Shown here: positions 9,520 through 21,500 of the stretch, piece by piece
Position numbering within the stretch: the first letter of the stretch is position 1
Layout of the letters: every line of letters starts with the position of its first letter
Assembly (NCBI RefSeq): GCF_900099975.1
Contig: NZ_FNEI01000004.1
Span: 248,001-312,000, forward strand
Origin: Arthrobacter cupressi
GTDB lineage: Bacteria > Actinomycetota > Actinomycetes > Actinomycetales > Micrococcaceae
Direction of reading: 5' to 3'
DNA: 64,000 nucleotides
The notes under the pieces: model-generated
Database searches by the model: none
What the model saw: only the letters and a program-made list of their open reading frames with translations
Told to the model about the DNA's origin: nothing
Translations under genes and position numbers: made by a program

Positions 9520-12500
9520 TCACACCGTGAAGGTGACCGTGGCCAGGACCCGGGAGCGGTTGATCTGCTTCGGGATTTCCAGCGTGGCAGTGCAGCTGCC
9601 CGACGGCGGGTAGACGGCCTGCGTGGTGCCGGTACCGTCCGCGCCAATCACCACGGTGAGGGTGGTGGAGTAGTCCCCGCAGACGATCCGCACCGTGTAG
9701 TAGTCCCGGTTGTTGGCGCCCTGCACGGTGAAGCTGAAGCCGCCGTCGGGCAGGTAGTTTACGGTGAGCGGGCCATCTGAGGACGCCGCCGCGGGCGCCG
9801 GCTCAGTGGAGGCGGACTGGGTGGTGGAGCTGGAAGAAGTGCCAGGCGACGACATCGTGGTGGCGGCGGCACCGCCCGCGGCGGCACCGCCGGCCGGCGC
9901 GGCGTCGTCGTTGCTGATGGTCACCTGGCCGAAGCCGTCGGCGAGGTTGAAGTCCGGCCCGGCCAGGAGCTGGACCATGAACTGCTCGGCCGATTCAAAC
10001 ACAGCGTCCCCGTAGACCGTCACGGTGATGGTCGCCGTCGTGCTGTTGGCCGCGAAGGTCACCGTGCCGGACGCGGCGAGGAAGTCCGTTCCCGCCGTCG
10101 CGCTCCCGGCCACCGTCCGCCAACTGAGCGTCAGCGGGATGGCCTGGGCCTGGCTGAGCGTCAGGGTGAGGGCCACCGTCCTGGCCCCGCTGTTGCCCTC
10201 GACCACGGTGGCGTCGCCGATCCGCACCTCGCGCTGGATGACGGCGGGCGGGGTGAACTGGTCATCGTCGGTGCGGAAGCGGAAGCTGTTGAATGACGCC
10301 GGCTCCGCGTCCGATGCTGGCCTGCCCAGCAGGCCGGTGCGGCCGTCAGCGACGGCGGAGTTGAAGGAGCGGCTGGTGACCACCTGGCCGTTGAGCGTCA
10401 CCGTGGCCACGGTGGCCTTGAGCACCAGGTTGAGGGTCTGTTCGCTGCCGGCGGCGATGGTCCGTGCGACGGCCTGGTCCACCACCCAGCCGCTGCGCGG
10501 GCTCACATGCCCGATCAGCACCCGCTGCGCGGGCACGTCCAGGACCACGAACTTGTAGTCGTTGGCGGCGTAGTAGTCGAAGACGATGCCGGTGACCCCG
10601 GCGGCCCGGAACGTTGCCTCGACCTCCACGTAGGACAGGGGGTCGATCCCGGTGCTGCCGAATTGGGCGGTTACTAGCGCCGTGCCGTTGCGTACCGTGC
10701 CGAGGTAGCGGCCGGTGTCGATGCTCCACGATCCGGCCGCCGGGGTGAACGCCTCGGCCGTGCCGTCGTCGAAGTATTCCGTGCGGTCCAGCGAGATTTC
10801 CGGGGAGATGACCGTCAGGGCGATGTTGTCGAACCAGCCCTGGGCCTGCTGCGAACCGAAGCCCACCAGCCCCTTGTTGAGCGCCACGGCGTCGCCGTCG
10901 ACGTACCGCACCGGGAACTGATGGCTGAAGGCGTTCTTGCCGTCGGCCGTCACGGTGACCACCAAGCCGTTGACCACCACGTTCAGCTCGTAGAACCTGC
11001 CGGGGCTGACCGAACCGGGCACCGAGGCCTGGGCGTCGTACCACCAGCCGGAGGCGTTGCGGTGCCCGATCACCATCTTGTTGATCGAATCGTCGATGCC
11101 GGCGAACTTGAAGTCCTCCGGGCCGAAGTAGTCGAAGATGATGAACGCGTTGGCCTTCCAGCCGCCGGTTGCCTTGTCCATGGAGATCTTGGCCGCGATT
11201 TCGTAGTACACGGACTTGTAGGCGTCCGAGTACCAGACGGCGACGGCGTCCTGCGAGGGCCCTGCGGCCGTCACCTTGAGCAGGCCGTTCTGGACGGCGA
11301 ATGCACCGGAGTCGGTGGCGAAGCCCTGCAGTGTGCCGTCGTTGAAGTCGGCGCCGCGGAGGGTGTCGCGGCGGCCGCCCGGGATGTTGCCGGCCTGCGG
11401 GTCCGTGGGTCCGCCGGTCTGCGTCTGCCATTGGCCGTGGTCGTGCTGGGTGATGAGGCCCAGTTCGCCGTCGGGCTCGCCGTTGCGGACGGGGTCGTTG
11501 CCCGTGTCCGTGGCCCGGGTGGGGTCCGCGCCCTGGCTGCGGGAGAGGGCGTACAGGAACATGGGCAGCTGCGGTTCCACCTGGCGGCTGACCGTGGCGA
11601 TACCGAACGGTGCGAACGGCACGAGGTAGCTGTTGAATTCGCCCACCCAGTCGATCAACCGGTCGCCGCCGGTGTTGCCGATCAGGATGTCCAGGCCTGC
11701 ACCGCCGAAGACGCGGTCCTGGTAGCTGGAGTTCACGCCGTCGGGGGCGTCGTTGAGGCCGTTGTTGGTGGTCAATAGATCGTCCGCGTTGGAGAGGTCG
11801 TTGCCCCAGCCGGCCCAGATGGTGTCCTGGCCGGTGCCGCCCACGGACCAGTCGTTGCCGAGGTCGCCGAAGATGGCGTCGTCGCCGTCGGAGGGCTGGT
11901 TGGTGATGGTTCCGGTGCAGTTGCCCTGGTTGTCGACGGCGATGCAGGCGGTCACCCAGTTGCCGGACGCGGCGTCGTTGTTCAGGAAGAACTGCCGGGT
12001 CCACGGCGGGGTGGTTCCCTTCCAGACGCTGCCGTCGGCGTTGAAGAGGATGGCGCGGCGCGGATCGTATTCGTCGTAGAGGAGGAATTCGCCCAGCCGG
12101 CCCATGTTGTGGTTGTTGCTGTGCCAGGCGTTGGTGTCGGCGCCGAAGTGCAGTACATCGCCCGGGTTGTACGGGTGCAGGAAGTCGATCAGTTCCAGGC
12201 CCACGGGGTTGCCGCCGGCGTCGAAGTGCTGGGCGTAGGAGGTGCCCAACGCCTCGGAGCCGGAGACTGCGTCGTCGCCCGCGCCGCCGTGGATGAAGTC
12301 GTTTCCCCAACCGCCGAAGATGACGTCGTCCGAGTTGTTGGCGTCGAAGAGCGGTTGGTTGGCCACGTGATGCTGGCTGGCGTTGACGTTGTCGCCCAGG
12401 TTGTACGGGGTGAGGTCCGCGGCCTTGGCCAGCTGCCCGGCAACGTTGATGGTAGCGGTCTGCACGCGGCCCGGGGTGTAGATGGCCTCGTTGAGGACAT

Positions 12501-15500
12501 CCCCTTGGCTGGTGCGGGTGTCCGGGTCCACGGAGCGGAACTTGTAGACGCCGTAGAGCGGCTCGCCCAGCTGCGTGCACACGGCGCTGGAGGCGACCGA
12601 GCAACCGGTGTTGCGGCTGGTGAAGATCCGGCCGTCATCGCCCAGGATGCCGTCGGTGCCGGTGCCGCCGGAGATCCAGTCGTTGCCCCAGCCGCCGATC
12701 AGGTCGTCGTCCTGCGCGTCGCCGTAGAGCGCGTCGTGGTCGGCGCCGGCGTAGGCGGTGTCGTCGCCGGACTCGCCGTGGACCTCGTCGCGGCCGCCGA
12801 TCTGCGTGTACTTCCAGGTGCCGGTGGCGGTGTCCAGGACGATCGAGCAGGTGGGCTGGGTGGGCGAGCCGTTGCAGTCCGAGCCGGCGCCCTGGCCGAA
12901 GTTGGCGGGGACGAAGTCCGGGCCGCCAGGGGTGTAGTCGAGCAGATGTACGCCGCGGACCACGATGCGCTGTGTTCCGTAGTTGTCGTAGTTGAAGGTG
13001 ACGTAGTTGGCCGCGCCGGCGGTACCGGCCGGGTTGATGTCCGTGTGGTTGGTGCCCACGATCCGGATGATCCGGCCGTTGTCCGCAACGATGGTGTCGG
13101 CGTCGCGGGCATGCATGTTGGCGGGGAGCGTGTTGTCGGCCAGGATGCCGCCGGGCTGGCCCGGGGTGCCGGGCACGCCGCTCACCTGGTTGTTCATGGC
13201 GATCTGGGTTCCGGCACCGCCGAACAGCAGGTCCGCGCCGCGGTCATCGCCGGGCAGGTAGGCCAAGGCCGGGAAGGGCAGGCCGTCCGGGCGGAGCTCG
13301 GGGGTAACCAGCGAGAAGAAGTCGCTGCTGCCGCCCACGATGTCGTCCTGGCCGAGTCCGCCGAAGACCACGTCGTTGCCGGCGTTGCCCTCGGTGTAGT
13401 CCTCGCCGTCGGTGGCGGCTTCGAAGGAGGCGACGACGGCGAGCACGCCGGTGAAGTCGCAAACCACGTTGCCGGGTGCGCCGGTGCAGCCCAGCGGGGT
13501 GCGGGAGGCGCCGGCATGCAGGGTGATCGTGGGGTCGTCCACCATGCGCGCGAAGGCCTGCTCGATGCCGCCGTCGCCCTGGATGACGTCGTTGCCCAGC
13601 TGGCCGAGGATCACGTCGTGGCCCGCGCCGCCTGCAAGGTAGTCGTTTCCGAAGCTGCCGGCCCACTTGCTGCCTTCGTCCGAGGCGAAGTCGTGGAAGA
13701 GGTTCGTGACGTCGTACTCGGCCCACCAGGGGGCGCCGTCCGGATCGCGGTAGGCACGCGGGGTGCCGTCCACGAGGAGCAGGCCGCTGTTGTCCTCTGT
13801 GACTGTTCCGCCGCACGCGTTGGGCTGGTCGCTGCGGCTGTAGAGCAGGGTGCCGCAGAGGGTCTGGAAGTGGAAGCTCAGGAAGTCCGTCCGGAGCAGG
13901 GAGGCGTTGTCGCCGAGGACCATGTCGTCGGCGTCGTCGCCGTCGGCCATGTCGTGCCCGGCCCCGCCGATCAGCAGGTCCCGGCCCAGGCCGCCGAAGA
14001 GGATGTCGTCCGCGCCGCGCTGCAGGTTGCGGGACTCGACCGCCAGGACGGAGGCGAGCGCCGTCGTCTGGATCTTCTGCAGGCGGACGTCCGGTTCGTT
14101 CGGGTCCGCGACGTCCTGGATCACGGCGCCGTGGTCGCCGAAGACGATGTCGTCGTACGCACTTTCCGGCACGCTTCCGACGGTGCCGGCGCCTTCGCCG
14201 AAGAGCAGGTCCCGGCCCGCCGCCAGGAGGTCGTCGCGGACCGGTGACGGGTAGGGCTGGATGGTGGTGCCGTTGTTGAGGACGCCGGCGCCGGTGACGG
14301 ACGGCAGCGGGCTGCGGTCGACGACGGCGATGTCCAGCGCCCGGGTGAAGACGTTTACGTTGACGCCGGAGTCGCCGTAAATGTGGTCGACGCCGCGCTG
14401 GCCGCGGATTTCGTCGTCGCCCGAGCCGCCGGCCAGGTGGTCGCCGGCCTGGCTGCCGATGATGAGGTCGTCGCCGAGTCCGCCGTAGGCCGTGAAGCCG
14501 ACGGTGGGCAGCTGGCCTGCGGGCAAGTGGGCGAAGAGGCCGGAGGCGTCGATGATGTCGTTGCCGGCGTAGTCGTAGGGGTTGGCCAGGCCAAGCATCC
14601 ATTCGTCGTCTTCGTTCCCGGCGTCGGGGATGTTGACGAAGGGGTCGAAGGGCTTGGGGCCGAATTCCATGCCGAGGACGTCGTACGGGTGGCCGGAGTA
14701 CCAGACGCCGTCCTGGCTGGTGTCGCCGTAGACCACCAGCGGTGAGCCGGGACCCGCGGTCGCGTCGAGGTCGCAGGGGACGGCCGTGCCGTCGATGACC
14801 GGGGCTGCGAGCCTGCAGACGGTGATAGTGTCGCCGCCGATCAGGAGGCCGCCGTCGCGGTTCGGGTCGTTGCCGGCCACCGTGAAGACCGGCGCATCCC
14901 ACACCGCAGCGCCGGCGGCGTTGAGGTGGACGGTGGGCCGCAGGGCCGCGTTCCAGAACGTCATGGTGGTGGCCGTCAGGGTCTTGATGGTGAAGGGCCC
15001 GGCCAGGCCGCTGATGCGCACCTGCATGCCCGCCTTGAAGCCGTCGGCCAGGAAGGACCCGCCGTCGGTCCGGACGAGGTAGTCAGTGTGCAGCTGCATG
15101 GTGCCGCTGGCAGTCAGCGCCAGGGGCTTGGCCGCGTGCACGTCCGTGGGGACTACCGCCTTCGGGCCGCCGTAGACGGGCCCGGAGAGGTACATGACCG
15201 AGCCTTCGCCGCAGTGCGGGAACGGATCGGCGAAGGGGCAGGCAGCATTGCCGAAGCCCAGAATGAGCCGGGTGAAGGACTCCCCCGCCAGCTGGATGTG
15301 CTGCGGGCCGTGGCCGTACGGATCCAGTGCGTAGTAGCCGGAGCCGGGCAGGAAGTCGGTGAGTGCCCACGGCAGCCCGTCCTGGCGGGTGAGGACCAGG
15401 CCCGTGCCCGCAGGGGCACCGGCGCCGGGGGCGGAGCGTTGCATGTCGAAGGCGTTCCGGATGAAGGAGTTGCCGCCGCCGTGCACGGTGGTGAGGCCGC

Positions 15501-18500
15501 CGTGCGGTCCGGGGACGAACACGGTGCGGTTGCCGTTCAGGGCGGGCAGCGGGTCTCCGCGGCCCAGGGTGAGGACGAGGTCTGTCACAGCGGTGAGCCG
15601 CCAGGCGCCCGTGACGCCCTGGATCATCACCAACTGGCCGGCCACGAAGCCGTCGGCGATCCAGCTGCCGGACGCCCGGGTGACCGTTCCGCCGTCGTTG
15701 GCTGCGTTCGGAACGGTGGTGACGGCGCCGGTGACGCTGACCGGCACGTCCGCGGCCACCAGGGTGCGCACAGCGGTGGAGGCGCCGACCACCGGGCCGG
15801 TGAGCTGGAGCAGGTACATCACGGTGTTGTCGGTGGTGTCCGCCGGGTCGTCGTCGCCGAAGCCGAGCACCTTCCACGTTCCGGCGAGGCCGCTGATGGT
15901 CACCGGCTGGCCGGTCAGGAAGCCTTGTGCCTTCCAGTCGAACGGGGCGGGCCGGCTGATGCGGTGGGTGGAGCCGTATTCGCCGACGGACGGTGCCAGC
16001 ACCACGGTGCCGGTGAGCTTCACGGCGTCGTCCGGCTGCAGGGTGCCCTGGATGTCCAGGTGGTCGTTGCCGGTGCCGAGCATCAGGTTGAAGATCTCGA
16101 TGGTCGACTTGGCGCCGCTTGTGACGAACTGGCCATCCACAAACTGAACGGTTCCGTAGCTGATGCCGCCCGGGAACACCTGCGGTTCGCCGAAGGTCTG
16201 GCCCTCGGCCCCGCCGTAGGCTGCCCCGAAGTCGAGGTCCTTGGCCATGCTGAAGCCGCGCAGCGAGGTGCTGTTCATGGCCCCGCGGCCATTGGCCTGC
16301 GAGGAGTCGTTGTAGATGTTCAGGATGTCAATCTGCTTGGACTCGGGTGCCTGCGTGGCGATCGCGAAGAGCGGGCCGTCCTGTTCGCCCGGGAGCTTCA
16401 GGCCCAGCTGGAGGGAGCGGTCGGCGCCGGTGACGCCGCCTTCCACGGCGAGCGGTCCGCGCAGCCGGGACACCAGGTGCTGGGCGGCCGGGAAGATCTT
16501 CACGCCCTGCCGCTGGAGCGGCTGTTCGTAGGCGACATCGGCCCGGAGTTCGATGAACTGTTCATGGAACCAGTTGGCGGCCGTGAAGTCCACGATGGCG
16601 GCAATCCGCACCACGGTGAAGGCGCCGGCCCCGAAGGCGGCCAGGGAGTCGCCGCTGAGGGCGAAGTTGCGCAGTTCCAGCTTCTCGTCGTGCCCGGCGT
16701 TGTCCCCGCGGATCACGGCGATCTTGGCCCGGATGCACGTGCCGGCCTGGCAGATCTGCACCCACTGGCCTTCGCTGAAGCCGTCGGCGAGCCAGCTGCC
16801 ACCCGTCGGTCCAACAACAGGCCGGACCAGCCGCCAGGCGCCGTTCACGAATTCCGTGGTGGCCGTGCCGTCCCACGCGCCGGAGCGGGTGATCCGGTTG
16901 ATGCTGATGCCCATGCCGCCGGCGCAGGCCGGGGCGGAGGACAGGACCATGGACTTGCCGTTGGCGCTGACGGACAGGACGGTGAAGATGGTCGCGCCGC
17001 AGCTGGAGATCGTGATCCGCTGGCCGGCGGCGAAGCCTTCGTCGAGGAAGCTGCCGAGGTCGCTGCCGTTGGCCCGGCTGATGGTGGCCCCGGCGATGGC
17101 CAGTGCGCCTTGGAAGGCGCGGGCCGGGATGTCCCCGCCCACCACCGCGTAGTCGGCCGGGGTGACGGCCACGCCGTCCACCGAAACCACGTCCACCAGG
17201 CCGTCCGGGATCAGCGCGATCCGGACGGTGCCGCCGGCGCCACCGGCGGGGGCCCTGGTGAGCCGGATGGTGTACCCGTCGGTGCCGCCGGGGATGGTGC
17301 AGGCGGTGTTGCCGCACTTGATGACCACGGTGTCCGTCCCGGTGGGGAGGCTGACCACGTTGGGGGTCTCGTCGTCGTACACCAGCACGTCGGTGCGCTG
17401 CGGGCCGCTGCGCAGGTTCGGGAACGGGTACGCGGCCGCCGCGGCAGGTGTGGTGATCAGGGTGTCGAGTTCGTAGTTGACGACGGCGGTCAGCGGGTCG
17501 CCGGCGTCGCTGTTGGACCGTGCCTTGACCACGATCCGCAGCGGGGTGCTCCAGTTGGTGGAGTCGAAGCTGACGGAGTAGTAGGTGCCGCCGTGTCCGT
17601 CGGAGAAGGCGATCCAGCGGCCGGCCGGGACCAGGCTGAAGTCGAGCTGGATGAGGCGCTGGCTGTCCGCGTCCATCCAGACCTTCACCCAGATGGTGTG
17701 GCCGGCGGGTGCCTTGGCGAGGCTGAGCAGGAGGTCGTCGGTGCGCTGCGTCAGGGCGCTGCCTTCGATGACCACGGTGCGGCCGTCGGTGGCGGTGCCG
17801 CCGGGTTCCACCTCGGTGACGTACACGCCCGGGGTGTCGTTGTCGTAGACCAGCGCGTTGACCTGGCGGACCGCGGCCCGGTGGAAGCGGGTGTCCTGGC
17901 TGATCACGCTGTGCTGCAGGACCACGGTGCGGTCGCCTTCGGCGCGCGGATCGTCCACGGCCCAGAGGTAGACGCGCTGCGGAGTGTTCCAGGTGCCCGG
18001 CGTGAAGGTCAGGGTCAGTGCCCGGCCTGCTTCGTCCACCACTACGCCGTTGACTACGTAGTGCCGCTGGAACTCGGAGAGCTCGTCGCACTGGGTGTCC
18101 GTGGTTCCCACGCACAGCCACACGGTGTCGCCCAGGCCGTTGGGCAGCGGGGCCGGGTTGGCGAGGCTGCCGTCCGCTTCCTGCGACGGCGGGAGGGCGG
18201 CGGAGACGGTCACGTACACGTTCGACGTCGGGACCACCGCGAGTTCCACCGTGTAGTAGGCGTAGCTCTTGATGGTTGCGGTGCCGGCGGCTCCTTCACG
18301 AACCCGGGTGCCGCCCGTGCCTTCGCGGATCACCACGATGCCGCGGTCCTGGGTGGCCAGGTTGTAGGGCACGCCGTCGGCGGTGAGGCCGTCGTAGCCG
18401 GGGTCGGTGGGCGAGGTGACGATGTGGTCCACGGCGCCGCTGAGGCCCTCGAGTTCGCGGGTGACGATGTCCGCGGTGACGTCGCCGGTCACGCTGATCA

Positions 18501-21500
18501 TGTCCGAGCCGAGGCCGCCGATCACCCGGTACGCCACCCCGTAGGCGGTGGACTGGACGAAGAACTGGTCATCGCCCTCCAGGCCGTCCACTTCCACCAC
18601 TTCGATGGTGGTGTACTTGACGTTCAGCCCGGCCCCGAAGATGCCCTTGTCCGTGATGGCGAAGTCGTCCGCGAACTCGGTGCCGAGGACCACCAACTTG
18701 TCGAAGCCGGTGCCGCCGTCCAAGTTGACCGGGGCGTTGACGTTGTACTGGACCTCGTCCTCGCCGCCGCCGGCCCGGATGTCCAGCGGCCGGGAGGTGG
18801 AGAAGCCCAGGCCGATCACGGGAACCGCCACGCCGTTCAGGTCCAGCGGGATGATGTCGTCTTCCCACATGGTGTTGTCGAGGTCGATGTTGCTTCCGGG
18901 CAGGTGGTTGAAGGTGGTGTGGGCGTCGGCATTGTTGCAGACGCCGTCGCCGTTGCGGTCGTAGCGGGTGTAGCCGGCGTTGATGACGCAGGACCCGAAC
19001 GCCGCAGTGGTGGGGAAGGTTCCGCCGGCCGGAGCGAAGGACACATCGCTCAGGCCGCAGCCGGCGATGCTGTCCGCATCGGTGTCGCAGACGGCGGCCA
19101 CCGCGAAGGCCCGCACGATGAAGATGTCGTTGTTGTCGTCGCCGTTGAGCTGGATTTCGGCCTGGTTGGAGTAGACGGTGAACTGGTCGTTGCCGGTGCC
19201 GCCGGTGGCCAGCAGCGGGGCGTGCGCTCCGGGGCTGAGCCAGCCGCGGGTGGTGGGCACCAGCGCCGGGAAGGTGTCGGCCGGGAGGAGGGCGCCGCCG
19301 TCGGGAACGTTCTGGGTGCCGCGGCGGGAGCCGAAGATCTGGCCGATTTGGAACACATCGTTGCCGGCGCCGCCGTCCAGGGTGATGGTGGCGGAGGTGT
19401 CGTCCACGTAGAAGGCGTCGTTGCCGCCCTCGCCCAAGACCGTAATGCGGCCGTTGAGCGCGGTGTCGTAGTTGATCCGCTGGACCAGGGCGCTGGGTTC
19501 GTTGCCGGCGATCCGGTCGCGGTAGGAGCCGATGCCGCCGTCCGCCGCGAGGCTGCCGGCGAGCAGGGCGATGAAGGCCGGGTGGTCCGCCGTCTCGGTC
19601 GGGCTCAGGCAGTTGCTCGGGACACCGGTGCCAAGGTCGAAGGGGCTCGCGTTGTCGATGCACTTCAGGGCCCGCAGGAGGAAGATGTCGTCCGTGGCGG
19701 CATTCCGGGTGGTGCCGGGTACGTAGCCGTTGTAGGCCGCGGCGGTGTTGTTGTAGCCGTGGATGGTGAGCTCGTCCACGCCTGCGTCCGGGGCGCCGGT
19801 GTCCAGGACGTTGATGACGTAGTTGCGGATGTTGCCGTGGCTGCCGTTGGTGTAGACGGCGTAGTGGTCGGACTCGCCCTGACCGTCGAGGGTGAGGGTG
19901 TGGCCGGCGCCGGTGCCCGTCAGGGCAGGATTAGCGAGGCCGGTGGGGCTGGTGACCACGTTCATGGACTGCAGGTACCAGACGGTGATGCGGTCCTCGC
20001 CGTCCGCAGTGTTCGAGGCGGTGGTGGCGTTGCCGTGGATGGTGGTCTTGGAGCCCAGGAAGATGTAGCCGGGGTCGCCCTGCTGTTCCTTGTTCAGGGC
20101 CGGGTTGGTGGTCTGCGCGAGGTCCAGTCCGGACGGGTCGCCGAGCTGGATGATGTCGACGTCGGAACCGCCCCAGACGTGCACCTGGCGGCCGGCCACC
20201 GGGTTGGCGGTGCTCGGCGCGCAGGCGCCCATCGGGTCGCCGGTGGAGTCGCCCGGAGTGACGGTGCAGTCCGCGATGATGCGGCCGCGCAGGATCATGC
20301 TGCTGCCGTACTCGGGATCCGGGACGGCGAGGGTGCCGCCGGTGTCCGCGTTGCCGAAGTCGCCGCGGATGTCGATTCCGAGCTTCGCGAGGATCTGGCT
20401 GTTCTGGTGGAGCGTCACGTCGTCGCCGACGCGGAGCTGCACGCCGCCGGTTTCGGCGAAGACGGTGCCGGCCGGGATGGTGCGCGGGTGGTCGGCGTCG
20501 TTGCCCGGGACGGTGGTGTTGTCCTCGGCGAAGTTGGCGCTGCCGTCGCGGATCAGGAACAGGTCCTCATCGAGTTCGGCGGTTTCGCGGACGGTGATGC
20601 GGATGTTGCCGGTGACGGCGTGGGCCAGGACCAGGCGCAGGTAGGAGTCCGTTTCCGTCAGGTAGATGCCGGTGCCGGCTTCCAGGGCGACGTCGTCCGC
20701 AACGGCGGCGAGGCCGGCGTCGGACGTCCCGTCGGAGACACCACCAGAGTTGTTGGCGCAGTTGGCGTTGGTGCACGCGAACGGCGAGCCGCGGAGCGAA
20801 TCGATGTCCAGGTCCTTGGCAGCGGTACCGATCGAGCCGCCGTGCGCGTCGATGTCGATCGTCTGGCCGAGCACGTCGGCGGCCGCGTCCCCGGCACCGT
20901 TGGCGGCGCCGTCGATGATGGAGCCGGCCCGGCTGCGGAGGGACACGTTGCCCGTGCTCAGGCTGCTATCGCCCGCGGTTTCCACGACGCCGATCCGCAG
21001 GTCCCCGGCCACCTGGTCGAGGTAGATGCCCAGGGTCTTGTCGTCGTCTGCGGCGAGGTCGTGGGCGTTGAGCAGGCCCTTGGCCACGGACGGGAAGCCG
21101 CCCACGGCGTCCACCTGGATCTCCAGGAAGTTGTCCGGCAGGCCGATGCCGCCAATGCCGGAGACGCTGCCGGCCTCGCCCAGGCCGTTGTCGCCCGCGG
21201 TGAGGGTGATATTGCGGCCGGTGACGTCGATGCCGTTGGCGATGCCGCTGACGTCGAGGTCGTAGGCGTCCACCAGGGTGCCGTCGTCGTCGGTGTCCAG
21301 CACGCCGCTGTCCAGTTCGGCGTCGAGGATCCGGGCCGGCGAGTCGAGCCGGACGTCGGCCGGGATCGGGGTGGCGCACAGCGCGGCGGCGCCGGTGCAG
21401 AGGCCGGTGCCGTGGATGTGGCCCACCCGCAGGTCGCCCTTGCCGCTTTGCTCGATCACCCAAATGTTGCCGTTGTTCAGGACGTCGGTCTTGCCGGAGC

